This document shows, one piece after another, positions 55,101-56,874 of a DNA stretch of 64,000 bases. Position numbers and translations under genes: made by a program. Each line of letters opens with the position of its first letter. Within the stretch, counting starts at the first letter, position 1. This DNA is from Eledone cirrhosa. Taxonomy: Eukaryota; Mollusca; Cephalopoda; Octopoda; Eledonidae. The stretch lies in contig OZ024748.1 of the NCBI GenBank assembly GCA_964016885.1, forward strand, positions 29,647,443 to 29,711,442, given 5' to 3'. The notes beneath the pieces were generated by a model. That model was given only the letters and a program-made list of their open reading frames with translations. It was not told the origin of the DNA and searched no databases.

Positions 55101-56352
55101 AGCCAACTGTATTGTCATCCTAGTCCTCAGCTCTGCCTTACCTGTATTATTGAAGACACTAGGTAACTAACTCTCTCCCTCTCGCACACAATCTTTTGCC
55201 TTTGCTGCTGTTGTTTTTGTTGTTGTACTTGTTTGATGTTTGTGGCTGTTATTCTTGTTGTTATTGTTGCTATGTTTTTGTTAGTAAGTTCTCGTCACAC
55301 ACTGTATACCAAACAGCAATGTTAGATAGGTTGTTTGCAGTTTTATATTCAATGTTATAGTAAGTCACACACTGACTGTATACCAATAGGTTGTTTTTAG
55401 TCTTATATTTGAGGTTATACTACTAGTCACACACAGTATACCAAATAGTATTATTAGAGAGATGTTTGCAGTCTTATATTTGAAGTAATAACAAGAAGCA
55501 TTTCAAGGCCATTTTCCCTGCTACACGGAGGTAAGCTTTGATCAAGACACTTGATCATATGTCTCTGGGGTTCTTTTTGTGGTAAGGTTTTATGGCTGGA
55601 TGCCCTTCTTGGTACCAATCCTTTTAGTCACCTCTTACTAAATACAAAGATACCGTGTACCTATTCTAAACCATAAACTTATGGTGTTGTTGGACCTCAG
55701 TCACTTACGCCAACATGTGTTCCTGTTGTTTAATCAATCAAGTAACAACCTGCTCATGAAATGTGTAAATGACTGAGTATGCCAAAGACACATGCACTCT
55801 TGATATCATTTTTCAGAGATATTCAGTGTATCATAGTGTGTGATAAGGTTGGCTTTTGGAATTAAAGTTAAAACGCATTTTTTTCCAGCTGAGTGGACTG
55901 GAGCAACATGAAATAAAATGTCTTTCTCAAGGACACAACTTGCCACCAAGAATCCAGCTCACAACCTTACTATAATGAACTCAACATTCTAACCACTAAG
56001 CCACACACTTTCACAAAGCAGATACAGACACTACTATAAAAACTATTTTCAAAGTTAAATTTTTAAGTGAATCAGCAATCTTCTCTTTCTCCCTTTCACT
56101 CTTTCTTTAGGCATCACTAACTTTGACCTTCTCGGCAATTTTGGCAGCATGGAATGGCTGGGCAATTTCTACATCATCCTCACCTATAACATAGTGTTTG
56201 CTGTAGCAACAGCGCTATGTCTCGTCAACAAATTCACGGCTACCATACGTCAAGAGATATATGTTCGCCTCAAGATGGTATTCAAGAGGGAGAGACGCTC
56301 CTATTCTTCATCACAATTACTGAATGGTTCTCTGCTAGGGAAAGAAGATTAA
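4957..56352 (+). CDS. LMBR1L: LMBR1L/LMBR1-family multi-pass membrane receptor (15 coding exons, span of the whole CDS)
   Basis: Fifteen GT-AG exons join in frame: 4957-5025, 24051-24144, 25418-25448, 26800-26939, 28370-28473, 31324-31450, 45314-45382, 46733-46797, 47738-47822, 48428-48511, 49587-49663, 53813-53890, 54575-54648, 55005-55162 and 56111-56352. The total is 1497 nt, or 498 residues. Family signatures appear in order: REQVFHNAIRE near the N-terminus, GAVLLLP then SNEVLLLYP, FFTESEGFSGSKK, ARVYET, WVASALID, LPYLYSCISFLGV, RMFTVMGQLVVKP, RRNLGYPL, SSALPVLLKTLGIT and WLGNFYI. About nine hydrophobic segments are visible (roughly residues 24-43, 66-88, 113-133, 152-175, 193-214, 301-325, 350-376, 390-412, 430-455), with a charged coiled-coil-like loop at about 240-298. 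Vertebrate LMBR1L binds lipocalin-1 and modulates Wnt signalling; the fly relative is Lilipod. Function here is inferred from homology. Several motifs, for example FFTESEGF, look closer to LMBR1L than to LMBR1, but invertebrates probably have a single ancestral gene. Confidence 0.93.
5228..5303. repeat. Hairpin: 34-bp inverted repeat with an 8-nt loop
   Basis: The left arm 5228-5261 and right arm 5270-5303 pair with one mismatch. The loop is TTTCGAAT. The flank at 5325-5380 is shared, inverted, with 39409-39470, so it is part of a dispersed element. Confidence 0.85.
5380..5690. repeat. (TA)n/(TG)n compound microsatellite
   Basis: About 300 bp of alternating purine-pyrimidine sequence (TATATA, TGTGTG, TACATG). 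All frames stay open on both strands because of composition. Potential Z-DNA former. Confidence 0.95.
7670..7815. mobile_element. Possible hAT-type non-autonomous element
   Basis: The text AGCATGGGCAACC ... GTGGGCCACAT ... GTTTGCACACGACTGG has the GGGCAACC and GGGCCAC wording typical of hAT-derived MITEs. The ends form an imperfect inverted repeat. No clear 8-bp target duplication is seen. Confidence 0.4.
8441..8630 (+). mobile_element. SINE family A, nearly full length
   Basis: It starts at CGGTGGATTGGCAATATCGG and ends at AGTAGAAACAGTTATT. The central blocks are intact (GGTTCAAATCCCGCC, AAAGTACCAGTAATG). Confidence 0.9.
8886..8936. repeat. (TG)n/(TA)n microsatellite
   Basis: Simple repeat directly adjoining the (CATCAT)n tail of a minus-strand LINE 3' end. 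Confidence 0.85.
8935..9178 (-). mobile_element. LINE 3'-tail repeat
   Basis: Starts (CAT)n TTTACGTCCG and contains CAGCTGGATGCCCTTCCTAACACCAA plus two roughly 60-bp units ending in CCGTGGCACCTCCACGACC. This text recurs at the 3' end of the LINE copies at 17.7, 22.5 and 50.6 kb. Confidence 0.75.
9180..9284 (-). mobile_element. SINE family B (tRNA-type head), partial
   Basis: Contains the family text GAGCAATATGAAATAAAGTG, CTTGCTCAAGG and the inverted B box GAATTGAACTCACAACC. Confidence 0.7.
9474..9960. mobile_element. Snap-back element with ~130-bp inverted arms
   Basis: Arms at about 9474-9611 and 9832-9960 are near-identical inverted copies (GGCATACGTTAAGACGGGCG ... CAATTGTATGGATTTCTTAA). 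The roughly 220 bp loop holds TG/TA microsatellite and a scrap of CATCATCATCGTTTAACGTC. No coding frame. Looks like a foldback or MITE-type element. Confidence 0.75.
10689..10840 (+). mobile_element. SINE family A, 5'-truncated ('TTCCAGCAT' subtype)
   Basis: Runs from CGCCATGCTTTCCAGCATAG to AGTAGAAACAATTATT. Confidence 0.85.
11360..11722 (+). mobile_element. LINE 3'-tail repeat (degenerate)
   Basis: Contains GTGGTTGGTGATAGGAAGGA, CATCCAGCC, ACTCTTGCTAGCATGGAAAA and TGGATGTTGAATGATATGAT, all hallmarks of the LINE tail. Confidence 0.6.
12617..12778 (+). mobile_element. LINE 3'-tail repeat (degenerate)
   Basis: Contains GTTGGTGTTAGGAAGGGTAT, CCAGCCGTAGAAACC and GGAAAATGGATGTTAAACAA. Confidence 0.6.
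13890..14082 (+). mobile_element. SINE family A, old copy
   Basis: Diverged but collinear: TTAGGACATTGGACAGAATG, GGTCAAATCCTATAGAGG, GATAAAATAAAGCACTAGTT, ATTGCTGGCCTTGTACCAAT. Confidence 0.65.
14106..14200 (+). mobile_element. SINE family A, old partial copy
   Basis: Head and B-box-like parts only: CATCAGACAAAATGCTTTAT, GAGTTCAAATCCTGTTACGG. Confidence 0.55.
14637..14880 (+). mobile_element. Two adjacent old SINE family A copies
   Basis: 14637-14780 has GAGTTCAAATCCTGCC and TGATAAAATAAAATACAAGT. 14790-14880 repeats the head (GAGCATTGGACAAGGTGCCT) and the AATTCAAATCC box. Confidence 0.55.
15095..15235 (+). mobile_element. SINE family A, old copy
   Basis: GAGTTCAAATCCTGCCAAGG followed by TTGATAAAAAAAGCACCAGT. 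Confidence 0.55.
15409..15680. repeat. 22-bp minisatellite, about 12 copies
   Basis: The unit resembles CTATATGTACTGTAGTGTATGT, with variants at a few fixed positions. Two adjacent copies with TTTTCTCTAG are identical. Confidence 0.9.
15698..15846 (-). mobile_element. SINE family A, old copy
   Basis: Inverted core: CATTACTGGTGCTTTACTTT, TCAACCCTTTAAGGATGAAA, then the inverted head ending CGACCAATCCACC. Confidence 0.6.
16270..17962 (+). pseudogene. LINE with its centre deleted: endonuclease domain joined to RT C-terminus, with 3' tail
   Basis: 16270-17050 holds the degenerate AP-endonuclease-like domain (MDGLSLRQKN, VIAAYSPTEG, LGDFNAH in shifted frames, LRFRKKLGKIWTYIS, QIDFILVRRKWQNS; the usual SDHR motif reads SGHW). 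17140-17713 is the C-terminus that follows the zinc finger in the 50.6 kb LINE (SSGGGCSES, GWKKFRELL, RRLRWYGHVM, GVGRPKKT). The RT core and finger are missing. 17714-17962 is the 3' tail ending (GATGAT)n. Several stops and frameshifts make it non-functional. Confidence 0.8.
17955..18218. repeat. (TA)n/(TG)n/(GTAT)n microsatellite
   Basis: Directly follows the (GAT)n tail of the LINE. Includes a GTAT/TGTA tetranucleotide run at about 18150-18200. Confidence 0.85.
19735..19850 (-). mobile_element. SINE family A, old copy
   Basis: Inverted core with AAGGATGAAAAGCAAAGTTG and GGGATTAGAACTCAGAGCAC. Confidence 0.5.
19880..20610 (+). pseudogene. Tigger/pogo-family transposase C-terminal relic
   Basis: Read over frame changes, this matches the end of the DDE domain and the C-terminal tail of Tigger (pogo, CENP-B-like) transposases. 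Seen are PMDQG at about 19903 (acidic catalytic block), KDYWRN-type text, SVIQAALKA, WPECVQDYKDFSPEEI, VRLGKVLGGEGFDDI, the acidic EEEEE stretch, and a downstream LQFKNAIDAAMQTNKTLL / KKQRQQLPITMF block. Frameshifts and stops show it is dead. The N-terminal DNA-binding part is not seen. Confidence 0.7.
20820..21215 (+). pseudogene. Helitron helicase (PIF1-like) C-terminal relic
   Basis: Seen are RNLNQLYLCNGTCLTV (motif with LRNL/CNGTRL), HYSWRQSSRRK, PSNPFLYRA-type text, MSINKAQSFKVVGLNTRE and a short hairpin ACCCAGGCAAAGCCGGGT at 21192-21209, the kind found near Helitron 3' ends. In Helitron transposases this is the last part of the helicase domain. Frames are broken. A minus-strand relative is at 24355-24760. 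Confidence 0.65.
21262..21450 (-). mobile_element. SINE family A, nearly full length
   Basis: Inverted complete element from AATTGTTTCTATTGGCACAA to GATACTGCCAATCC. Confidence 0.88.
21508..22027. repeat. 41-bp minisatellite, about 12.5 copies
   Basis: The unit contains ACACTACATAGATTTAGTCA followed by TTAAACTGTGGCCATGCTGG. The first copies (21519-21800) vary; the last three full copies are identical. Confidence 0.95.
22168..22720 (+). mobile_element. LINE 3' end: RT C-terminal scrap and 3' tail
   Basis: Starts in the GRPRKTWDE-like region (now GVGRLSKTWDEVIKTDL), then an untranslated tail with three ~50-bp units (ACTGTAAAGTGGTTGTGTAG ... AAAAAGCACCCAG), the GGTTGGTGTTAGGAAGGGCA block, and (GATGAT)n at 22708-22720. 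Confidence 0.8.
23745..23935 (+). mobile_element. LINE 3'-tail repeat, two partial copies
   Basis: GAGCAAGACACGGTCACCTG, CCATGCTAGCATGGAAAATG then (GATGAT)n, and a second short CAGCATGGAAAGTGGATGTA / (GATGAT)n copy at 23898-23935. Confidence 0.6.
24051..24144 (+). CDS. LMBR1L: LMBR1L exon 2 (residues 24-55)
   Basis: It encodes transmembrane segment 1 followed by a basic RKK and an acidic linker. The acceptor is TTACAG, the donor GTAAGT, ending in phase 1. It is the most divergent part of the protein, but length and hydropathy match the family. Confidence 0.85.
24355..24760 (-). pseudogene. Helitron helicase C-terminal relic and 3' end
   Basis: Minus-strand frames give AAIQILKTS, TMTINKAQAQSFKVV, SLFTHGGCS and GKTKNLVY, the C-terminal text of Helitron helicases. 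It ends near the hairpin wording CCCAGCTTTGCCCGGG at 24365-24380. (TG)n and poly-A have expanded inside it. Confidence 0.65.
24766..25000. mobile_element. LINE 3'-tail repeat, mixed orientation
   Basis: 24766-24830 is an inverted tail (CATCATCATCATTTTACAAC, CATGCTAGCATGGGTTGGAT). 24875-25000 is a direct tail (CTCTGTAAAGTGGTTGGCAT). Confidence 0.5.
25418..25448 (+). CDS. LMBR1L: LMBR1L exon 3 (31-nt micro-exon, residues 55-65)
   Basis: The acceptor is CCAACAG and the donor GTAAGT. It contributes the DED block that aligns with the DDEDATVNKI stretch of the vertebrate proteins. Entry phase 1 and exit phase 2 mean that skipping it would shift the frame. Confidence 0.85.
26225..26345 (-). mobile_element. 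SINE family A, old copy
   Basis: TTGACTGGTACATTTTATCA, GGCAGGATTTGAACTCAGAG. Confidence 0.5.
26560..26622 (+). mobile_element. SINE family B, tRNA-like head only
   Basis: GGCTTAATGGTTAGAGCATC (A-box-like) and GTGAGTTTAATTTCCAGCAC (degraded B box). Confidence 0.45.
26626..26790. repeat. Pyrimidine tract (CTCTC)n before exon 4
   Basis: About 165 bp of almost pure C/T immediately upstream of the exon 4 acceptor. Confidence 0.85.
26800..26939 (+). CDS. LMBR1L: LMBR1L exon 4 (residues 65-112)
   Basis: It encodes transmembrane segment 2 with GAVLLLP, then the conserved SNEVLLLYP and the YYVKWLNSSLIH block. The acceptor follows a polypyrimidine tract of about 165 bp (26626-26790). The donor is GTAAGA, phase 1. 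Confidence 0.95.
26968..27275. mobile_element. 308-bp insert with terminal hairpin and flanking direct repeats
   Basis: It begins with a palindrome CTAGCAGAAAAACCACC ... GGTTTTTCTGCTAG (26969-27006). It is flanked by copies of AAGATACTGCATTATTATTA (26942 and 27276). The same palindrome type is at 32645-32681. Confidence 0.55.
27315..27533 (+). mobile_element. SINE family A, full length
   Basis: GCGGTGGATTAGCAGTATCA head, GAGTTCAAATCCTGCCGAGG, TTGATAAATAAAGCACCAAT, GAATCAACTTTCCCTCCCCA, and CTTGTGTCTAAATCAGAAAC tail. Confidence 0.8.
27740..27960 (+). mobile_element. LINE 3'-tail repeat with internal short duplications
   Basis: Four variants of TCTGTAAAGTGGTAGTA separated by GGCGCCATGATAA-type text. 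Confidence 0.55.
28005..28290. repeat. Degenerate ~100-bp tandem block with a short palindrome
   Basis: Begins with a perfect 14-bp-stem hairpin (AAACTTATGAGATA ... TATCTCATAAGTTT). Diverged units share TGCAACAACAACACAATA and CCCTATCATTA text. Confidence 0.5.
28370..28473 (+). CDS. LMBR1L: LMBR1L exon 5 (residues 112-146)
   Basis: It encodes ELWN, transmembrane segment 3 and the near-invariant FFTESEGFSGSKK. The donor is GTCAGT, phase 0. The split codon at the exon 4/5 join reads Glu where vertebrate homologues have Gly. Confidence 0.95.
28545..29345 (-). pseudogene. LINE 3' half, part 1 (interrupted copy)
   Basis: Minus-strand frames give TAMLHGSETWALCAED, RLERNEACMLQW, RRLRWYGQVM-like text. 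Upstream (29200-29330) are degraded remains of the same zinc finger as in the 50.6 kb LINE (CPKCKL.VHKRCSGIS). The 3' end is at (CATCAT) 28545. The copy resumes at about 30791 after the gag-bearing insert. Confidence 0.75.
29346..30790 (-). mobile_element. Gag-bearing insert with ~70-bp direct repeats
   Basis: This segment interrupts the LINE. Two copies of a ~70-bp sequence (29468-29536 and 30714-30786, GTTGAGT ... GTCTTAAGAAAAG, roughly 85% identical) lie in direct orientation. Between them, on the minus strand, is a retrotransposon Gag-like reading frame broken by stops: WAYFEQRWSDYQ and LLECCNDDLRKDL near the start (30222-30584), then CSHCG ... KKCPAYNHKYAKCS, a zinc-knuckle-like part (29528-29900). 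No protease, reverse transcriptase or integrase is seen. Confidence 0.6.
30791..31035 (-). pseudogene. LINE reverse transcriptase fragment, part 2 of the interrupted copy
   Basis: Collinear with 51800-52070 of the larger LINE (inverted text of GLKVNLTKTK..., ITDTHGI-type, and the QGSVLS region), with many changes. Confidence 0.65.
31036..31323 (+). other. LMBR1L: End of LMBR1L intron 5
   Basis: No repeat or gene is recognised. Confidence 0.4.
31324..31450 (+). CDS. LMBR1L: LMBR1L exon 6 (residues 147-189)
   Basis: It encodes ARVYET, transmembrane segment 4 and WVASALID. The donor is GTGAGT. A G/T-rich degenerate triplet repeat begins immediately after the donor. Confidence 0.95.
31452..31690. 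repeat. Degenerate (GGT/GTT/GAT)n tract
   Basis: GGTGGTGATGGTGCTGGT-like text starts at the exon 6 donor. Frames translating to V/G/D-rich or T/I-rich proteins are artefacts. Confidence 0.8.
31953..32644 (-). mobile_element. Non-autonomous Helitron (692 bp)
   Basis: Read on the minus strand it begins TCTATATATATA at 32644 and ends with hairpin ACCCAGGCAACGCCGGGT, AATTCAG and CTAG at 31953. These are the Helitron rules: 5' TC, a short hairpin 6 to 12 nt before the 3' end, and a CTRR terminus. A longer relative is at 52357-53749. It has no coding capacity. Confidence 0.7.
32645..32681. repeat. 37-bp palindrome between two TCTATATAT ends
   Basis: CTAGCAGAAAACC ... GGTTTTCTGCTAG, near-perfect. 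TCTATATAT leads away from it on both sides. Confidence 0.8.
32682..33175 (+). mobile_element. Possible second Helitron-like element
   Basis: Begins TCTATATATCTAAAACAG with TGTCTGTCTGTCAG as in the other Helitrons. The 3' end is not certain. Ends near TATATATATAAGTAGATT. Confidence 0.4.
33640..33960. repeat. (TA)n, (GAGA)n and (TATG)n microsatellite cluster
   Basis: 33642-33662 (TA)n, 33720-33755 (GA)n, 33835-33930 TATG/TGTA text. Confidence 0.7.
34587..34604 (+). repeat. Poly-G run (18 G)
   Basis: Uninterrupted G18 in a pyrimidine-rich setting. Confidence 0.95.
35160..35330 (+). repeat. (TTG/GTG)n tract
   Basis: GTTGTTGTTATTGTGCTGGA-like degenerate triplets. Confidence 0.7.
35690..36060 (-). 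pseudogene. Penelope-like reverse transcriptase C-terminal relic
   Basis: One minus-strand frame reads TSVHFLDISVAINPS, TSAFFKPTDSHSYLDF, SSHPIHTKHSIPYSQLLRI. This is the thumb-region signature of Penelope-like RTs (FLD, KPTD.HSYL, S.H...KSIPYSQ..R). The catalytic core would lie beyond 36060 but is lost. Not functional. Confidence 0.75.
36199..36342. repeat. Perfect 144-bp palindrome, no spacer
   Basis: Arms of 72 bp meet between 36270 and 36271 (CATCCGCACTA|TAGTGCGGATG). I checked all 70 inner pairs base by base with no mismatch. It sits next to (TA)n and 12 bp from the long-TIR element. Confidence 0.97.
36354..36784 (+). repeat. Left long inverted repeat
   Basis: Pairs with 38868-39300. 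Two related subunits, about 36480-36635 and 36650-36778, both end in GTCGTAGACTAA. Confidence 0.9.
36782..37635 (+). CDS. Divergent reverse transcriptase with a YRDD box (N-terminally truncated)
   Basis: The frame is open from a stop at about 36779 to TAG 37633-37635, roughly 285 codons, with no clear ATG. In order: LINPTKSDLGRFIK, WNNSFAVIDWF, motif A FIQFDINNYYSSI (about residue 31-40 counted from 36877), motif B-like FDVSMGASDSAEVTDLIGLF, motif C GLYRDDGL (126-129 on the same count), then NYIDVTLNL and SKHSNHPASI. This follows a family of invertebrate RTs with YRDDGL and a downstream GIY-YIG domain, akin to Penelope-like elements. The finger region that should precede is missing; the frame starts at the inner edge of the inverted repeat. 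It is long and open but probably not complete. Confidence 0.75.
37640..38300 (+). pseudogene. GIY-YIG endonuclease relic downstream of the RT
   Basis: After the RT stop the sequence continues in shifted frames: CWYNPPYNMEV, then NCNCRNRVDCPLSGKCLSS, NIVYKCKVE and AYIGLTANSFKQRLYMHTHSF (written in parts). The NCxCRN..CPLxGKC cysteines followed by YIGLT and R..H.SF are the GIY-YIG core in this element family. Stops and frameshifts separate it from the RT. Confidence 0.7.
38400..38800. other. TG/TA-rich interior of the TIR element
   Basis: Low-complexity GTATGT and TTATTTATT text. Apparent Y/V/C-rich frames are compositional. Confidence 0.6.
38868..39300 (-). repeat. Right long inverted repeat
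   Basis: Inverted copy of 36354-36784. Encodes, on the minus strand, the same short frame (MDISKNVAT...) with two changes, which shows how similar the arms are. Confidence 0.9.
39409..39545 (-). repeat. Diverged inverted copy of the 5.2-5.4 kb hairpin element
   Basis: GGGTTCAATTGGGGTTAACA, GTACTCAATATATTAG, TAGCTTCTACAGG and AGAAGCCTTTTCTATAT match, inverted, the sequence around the 5228-5380 hairpin. Confidence 0.65.
39560..40860. other. No gene recognised; simple repeats
   Basis: Holds (CTCTCACTAT)n-like text at 39860-39990, (ATT)n at 40099-40133 and a pyrimidine-rich block at 40575-40740. No coding homology. Confidence 0.5.
41025..41152 (-). mobile_element. SINE family B
   Basis: GTTGAGTGGACTGGAATAAT, GAAATAAAGTGTCTTATTCA, GAAATTGAACCAACAACC (inverted B box) and CAAACCATGAGAC (inverted head). 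Confidence 0.7.
41800..41932 (-). mobile_element. SINE family B
   Basis: GTTGAGTTGACTGAAGCAGT, GTGTCTTGCTCAAGGACTCA and CTAACCACTAAGCCAT. Confidence 0.7.
42230..43000 (+). pseudogene. Penelope-like element relic with a GIY-YIG domain
   Basis: + strand frames give FSGYNQRDRIRLYKEAMEKY, then, after stops, NVVYRIRCTEGTC and TYVGETARSIGERIDQH. The VVY.I.C..C...YVGET.R...ER...H order is the GIY-YIG endonuclease of Penelope-like elements. It is a different lineage from the YRDD element, which reads YIGLT at the same place. The minus-strand frame at 42642-43163 is its shadow. Confidence 0.7.
43370..43468 (+). mobile_element. LINE 3'-tail fragment
   Basis: CTTGCCTCAAGTGGGACTAC, CAAACCCATGCAAGCGTGGA, ACACGGACGTTAAACGTTGA and (GATGAT)n: matches the 3' terminus of the 50.6 kb LINE. 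Confidence 0.75.
43800..44235. repeat. (TG)n-rich low-complexity tract
   Basis: Interrupted TGTGTG/TGTA/TGCA text. V/C/Y-rich frames are artefacts. Confidence 0.75.
44485..44673 (+). mobile_element. SINE family A, full length, copy 1 of a tandem pair
   Basis: GCGGTGGATTGGCAGTATCG to AGTAGAAACAATTATTACTA; 'TTCCAGCAT' subtype. Confidence 0.93.
44681..44875 (+). mobile_element. SINE family A, full length, copy 2 of a tandem pair
   Basis: Nearly identical to the preceding copy, with only a few substitutions. Begins GGATTGGCAGTATCGGTAGA. Confidence 0.93.
44880..45310 (+). other. LMBR1L: End of LMBR1L intron 6
   Basis: TG/CA-rich text (44980-45250) and AT-rich sequence before the exon 7 acceptor. 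No gene. Confidence 0.5.
45314..45382 (+). CDS. LMBR1L: LMBR1L exon 7 (residues 189-212)
   Basis: It encodes the conserved LPYLYSCISFLGV block, transmembrane segment 5. The acceptor is TTTTCAG, the donor GTGAGT, phase 1. Confidence 0.95.
45420..45612 (+). mobile_element. LINE 3'-tail repeat (degenerate)
   Basis: TGTAAAGTGGTTGGCAATAG, GGACATCAAGCTGTAGAAAC and CCAGCATGAAAGAACGGAGA. Confidence 0.6.
45615..46732 (+). other. LMBR1L: LMBR1L intron 7 remainder
   Basis: Contains near-duplicate text at 45880-46030 and 46210-46300 (GTGGACTCTGCTAAAGGTAC-type) and a short palindrome GACGAGATAACTCGTC near 46038. No gene. Confidence 0.5.
46404..46419 (+). repeat. Poly-G run (16 G)
   Basis: Uninterrupted G16. 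Confidence 0.95.
46733..46797 (+). CDS. LMBR1L: LMBR1L exon 8 (residues 212-233)
   Basis: It encodes CTPVGFARMFTVMGQLVVKP, a strongly conserved cytoplasmic entry loop. The donor is GTCAGT, phase 0. Confidence 0.95.
46798..47737 (+). other. LMBR1L: LMBR1L intron 8
   Basis: Holds a degenerate LINE-tail repeat (47495-47705: GTAAAGTGGTTGATGTTAGG, GAAATGATGATGATTATT). The rest shows nothing. Confidence 0.6.
47738..47822 (+). CDS. LMBR1L: LMBR1L exon 9 (residues 234-262)
   Basis: It encodes an acidic, poorly conserved part of the large central loop. The acceptor CCTACAG, donor GTAAGT and phases join its neighbours without a frame break. Confidence 0.85.
47823..48427 (+). other. LMBR1L: LMBR1L intron 9
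   Basis: Contains a loose ~90-bp tandem motif (TTGGTTATCTGATGGCTCAA variants at 47930, 48070, 48165, 48235, 48290). The text AATAATAATGAAATTATTGT at 48000 recurs at 10013. Confidence 0.55.
48428..48511 (+). CDS. LMBR1L: LMBR1L exon 10 (residues 262-290)
   Basis: It encodes the charged EEVRKLKQEL stretch of the central loop, likely a short coiled coil, matching the ELENVKTLKTKLE-type segment of LMBR1. The donor is GTAGGT. Confidence 0.88.
48768..48900 (+). mobile_element. SINE family B
   Basis: GGCCTAGAGGTTAGTGTGTT head, GTGGGCTTGATTCTCAGACT B box, GAACAAGACACTTAATTTCA body. Confidence 0.75.
48901..49250 (+). other. Unassigned repeat-like text in intron 10
   Basis: Sequence such as GGCCTTCCTCTTTATCTTTT looks like inverted LINE-like text but cannot be assigned. 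Confidence 0.3.
49587..49663 (+). CDS. LMBR1L: LMBR1L exon 11 (residues 290-315)
   Basis: It encodes EKRRQ, then RRNLGYPL, which leads into transmembrane segment 6. The donor is GTAAGT, phase 0. Confidence 0.93.
49782..49925 (+). mobile_element. SINE family B, best-preserved head
   Basis: GTGTGGCTTAGTGGTTAGAG (A box) and GTGAATTTGATTCCCGAACC (B box), then AGACACTTTATTTCATGTTG. Confidence 0.78.
50608..52356 (-). mobile_element. 5'-truncated LINE with RT, PHD-type finger and (GAT)n tail
   Basis: A non-LTR retrotransposon copy whose 3' end lies at (CATCAT)n 50608-50627 and whose 5' end is cut at about 52356, right at the edge of a Helitron. The 3' untranslated part (50628-50984) holds the same blocks as the other tails (GATGCCCTTCCTAACACCAA, two ACAGTGTGG-type units). 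The short microsatellite tail suggests an RTE/Craft-like LINE rather than a poly-A one; the clade is not certain. Confidence 0.85.
50985..52370 (-). CDS. LINE reverse transcriptase fragment with embedded PHD-like zinc finger (461 codons)
   Basis: An intact frame. RT motifs: FGFVSGKSTTDA (about 21-32), motif A LAFVDLEKAFDRVPR (51-65), motif B HQGSVLSPLLF (113-123), motif C YADDL (144-148), LKINLAKTKV (174-183). Then a C4HC3 finger: C201, C204, C215, C218, H223, C226, C241, C244. After it come YLGDKISSGGGC, RTAMLHGSETWAL, RRLRWYGHVM and GVGRPRKTWDEL, the usual LINE C-terminal text. The endonuclease domain and RT fingers are missing because of 5' truncation; the first ~10 residues may come from flanking sequence. 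It is the best preserved LINE frame in the window. Confidence 0.88.
   Translation of the reverse strand: MLYIEIYINKEGIDLDEMQFGFVSGKSTTDALFIVRQLQEKYLAKSKPLYLAFVDLEKAFDRVPRSIIWWSLRKLGVDEWLVRAIQAMYKETVSKVRINNEYSEEFSVKVGVHQGSVLSPLLFIIALQAITEEFKTGCPWELLYADDLTLIAESMTELEKKFQTWKHGLESKGLKINLAKTKVLVCRKENKAAVPSGKWPCSVCRKGVGRNSILCPKCKVWVHKRCSGITGKLTKNIDFTCGRCSGAISSSKCPQNTSSFNCAEGSIEIVDSFRYLGDKISSGGGCSESTVARVRTGWKKFRELIPLLAARGFSLKMKGRLYDACIRTAMLHGSETWALCAEDIRRLERNEACMLRWMCNSNIRERQSINELRKKLEIRGIRCCLLERRLRWYGHVMRMKDDSCITKCRAIKIDGSHGVGRPRKTWDELINSDLTRLHLSKTMSLDRDLWRYSVIEKTRLT
52357..53749 (+). mobile_element. Non-autonomous Helitron (1393 bp)
   Basis: Starts TCTATATATAACATTC at 52357 and ends hairpin ACCCAGGCAACGCTGGGT (53721-53738), CATTCAG, CTAG at 53749, followed by T. 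The internal blocks GGCTCGACCAAATCAAATCA, ATTAGACCCC and CCCTGAGGTGCTTCAAGATT match the 31.9-32.6 kb copy inverted. No ORF of note. Confidence 0.75.
53813..53890 (+). CDS. LMBR1L: LMBR1L exon 12 (residues 316-341)
   Basis: It encodes the end of transmembrane segment 6 and the loop with the LPFGTK block (PKGT/PRGM in vertebrates). The donor is GTAAGT, phase 0. Confidence 0.92.
54085..54470 (+). mobile_element. LINE 3'-tail repeats (degenerate, several partial)
   Basis: Repeated ATAAAACACACTCAGTATAC / CTCTGTAAAGTGGTTGG / AGGAAGGGCATCTC text in three partial rounds within intron 12. Confidence 0.55.
54575..54648 (+). CDS. LMBR1L: LMBR1L exon 13 (residues 342-366)
   Basis: It encodes the first half of transmembrane segment 7 with GAILEIILI. 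The donor GTATCC is the weakest in the gene. It is chosen because the phase-2 join recreates the family's ILxYLM sequence with exon 14. Confidence 0.88.
54660..54950. repeat. (TG)n-rich tract in intron 13
   Basis: GTGTGTTTGTGAATG-like degenerate repeat. Occupies most of this 356-bp intron. Confidence 0.8.
55005..55162 (+). CDS. LMBR1L: LMBR1L exon 14 (residues 366-419)
   Basis: It encodes YLM, VGFYS, the DDTTM block and transmembrane segment 8 ending in SSALPVLLKTLG. The donor is GTAACT, phase 1. Confidence 0.95.
55163..56110 (+). other. LMBR1L: LMBR1L intron 14
   Basis: 55270-55480 has three loose ~75-bp units (GTCACACACTGTATACCAAA variants). 55875-56012 is a minus-strand SINE family B. 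The rest shows nothing. Confidence 0.6.
55875..56012 (-). mobile_element. SINE family B
   Basis: GCTGAGTGGACTGGAGCAAC, AAAATGTCTTTCTCAAGGAC, CTAACCACTAAGCCACACAC. Confidence 0.75.
56111..56352 (+). CDS. LMBR1L: LMBR1L exon 15, terminal coding exon (residues 419-498)
   Basis: It encodes ITNFDLLGNFG, WLGNFYI, transmembrane segment 9, KFTATIRQE and a basic cytoplasmic tail (KRERRS) that ends in LGKED and TAA. Confidence 0.95.
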
Positions 56353-56816
56353 AAAGGAAGTGAAGTAAAAGTAGAAGTTCTCCTATTTCTCAGGGCTTGG
56401 GGGAAGTGTGAGGAGAGGAGGTTGTTATTTTTAATACTTTTTTTTTTAATTTAAAGAAATATATATATTTTTTCTTTTTTTTTAATCAAAAAAGTTCATG
56501 AAACAAAAAGAAAACTAAGCCAAGAAAGTCCAGAATGAAATATTCGATATTATTAAATTCTGCCTGCTGATAACCATCATCAAAATCTTCATTGCTTGGA
56601 TATACTCTGTCTACTAATCATTTCTACGGCAAACCATCTGACAGTTTTTTTTTTGTACATATATAAATATATATCTTTTTTAATTATTTTTTTATGAGAA
56701 TGAAAAAAGTTTGCAGCATTTGCTGCATAAATGATGTAATTTAAAAGAAAAAATAATATATATATATAATGTATGTATATATAATGTATATGTTTGTGTG
56801 CGTAACTGTCTCTCTC

Positions 56817-56818
<2 letters not shown>

Positions 56819-56870
<52 letters not shown>
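56819..56870. repeat. (TG)n/(TA)n microsatellite
   Basis: GTGTGTGTGTG then about 44 bp of TA. Confidence 0.95.
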
Positions 56871-56874
<4 letters not shown>
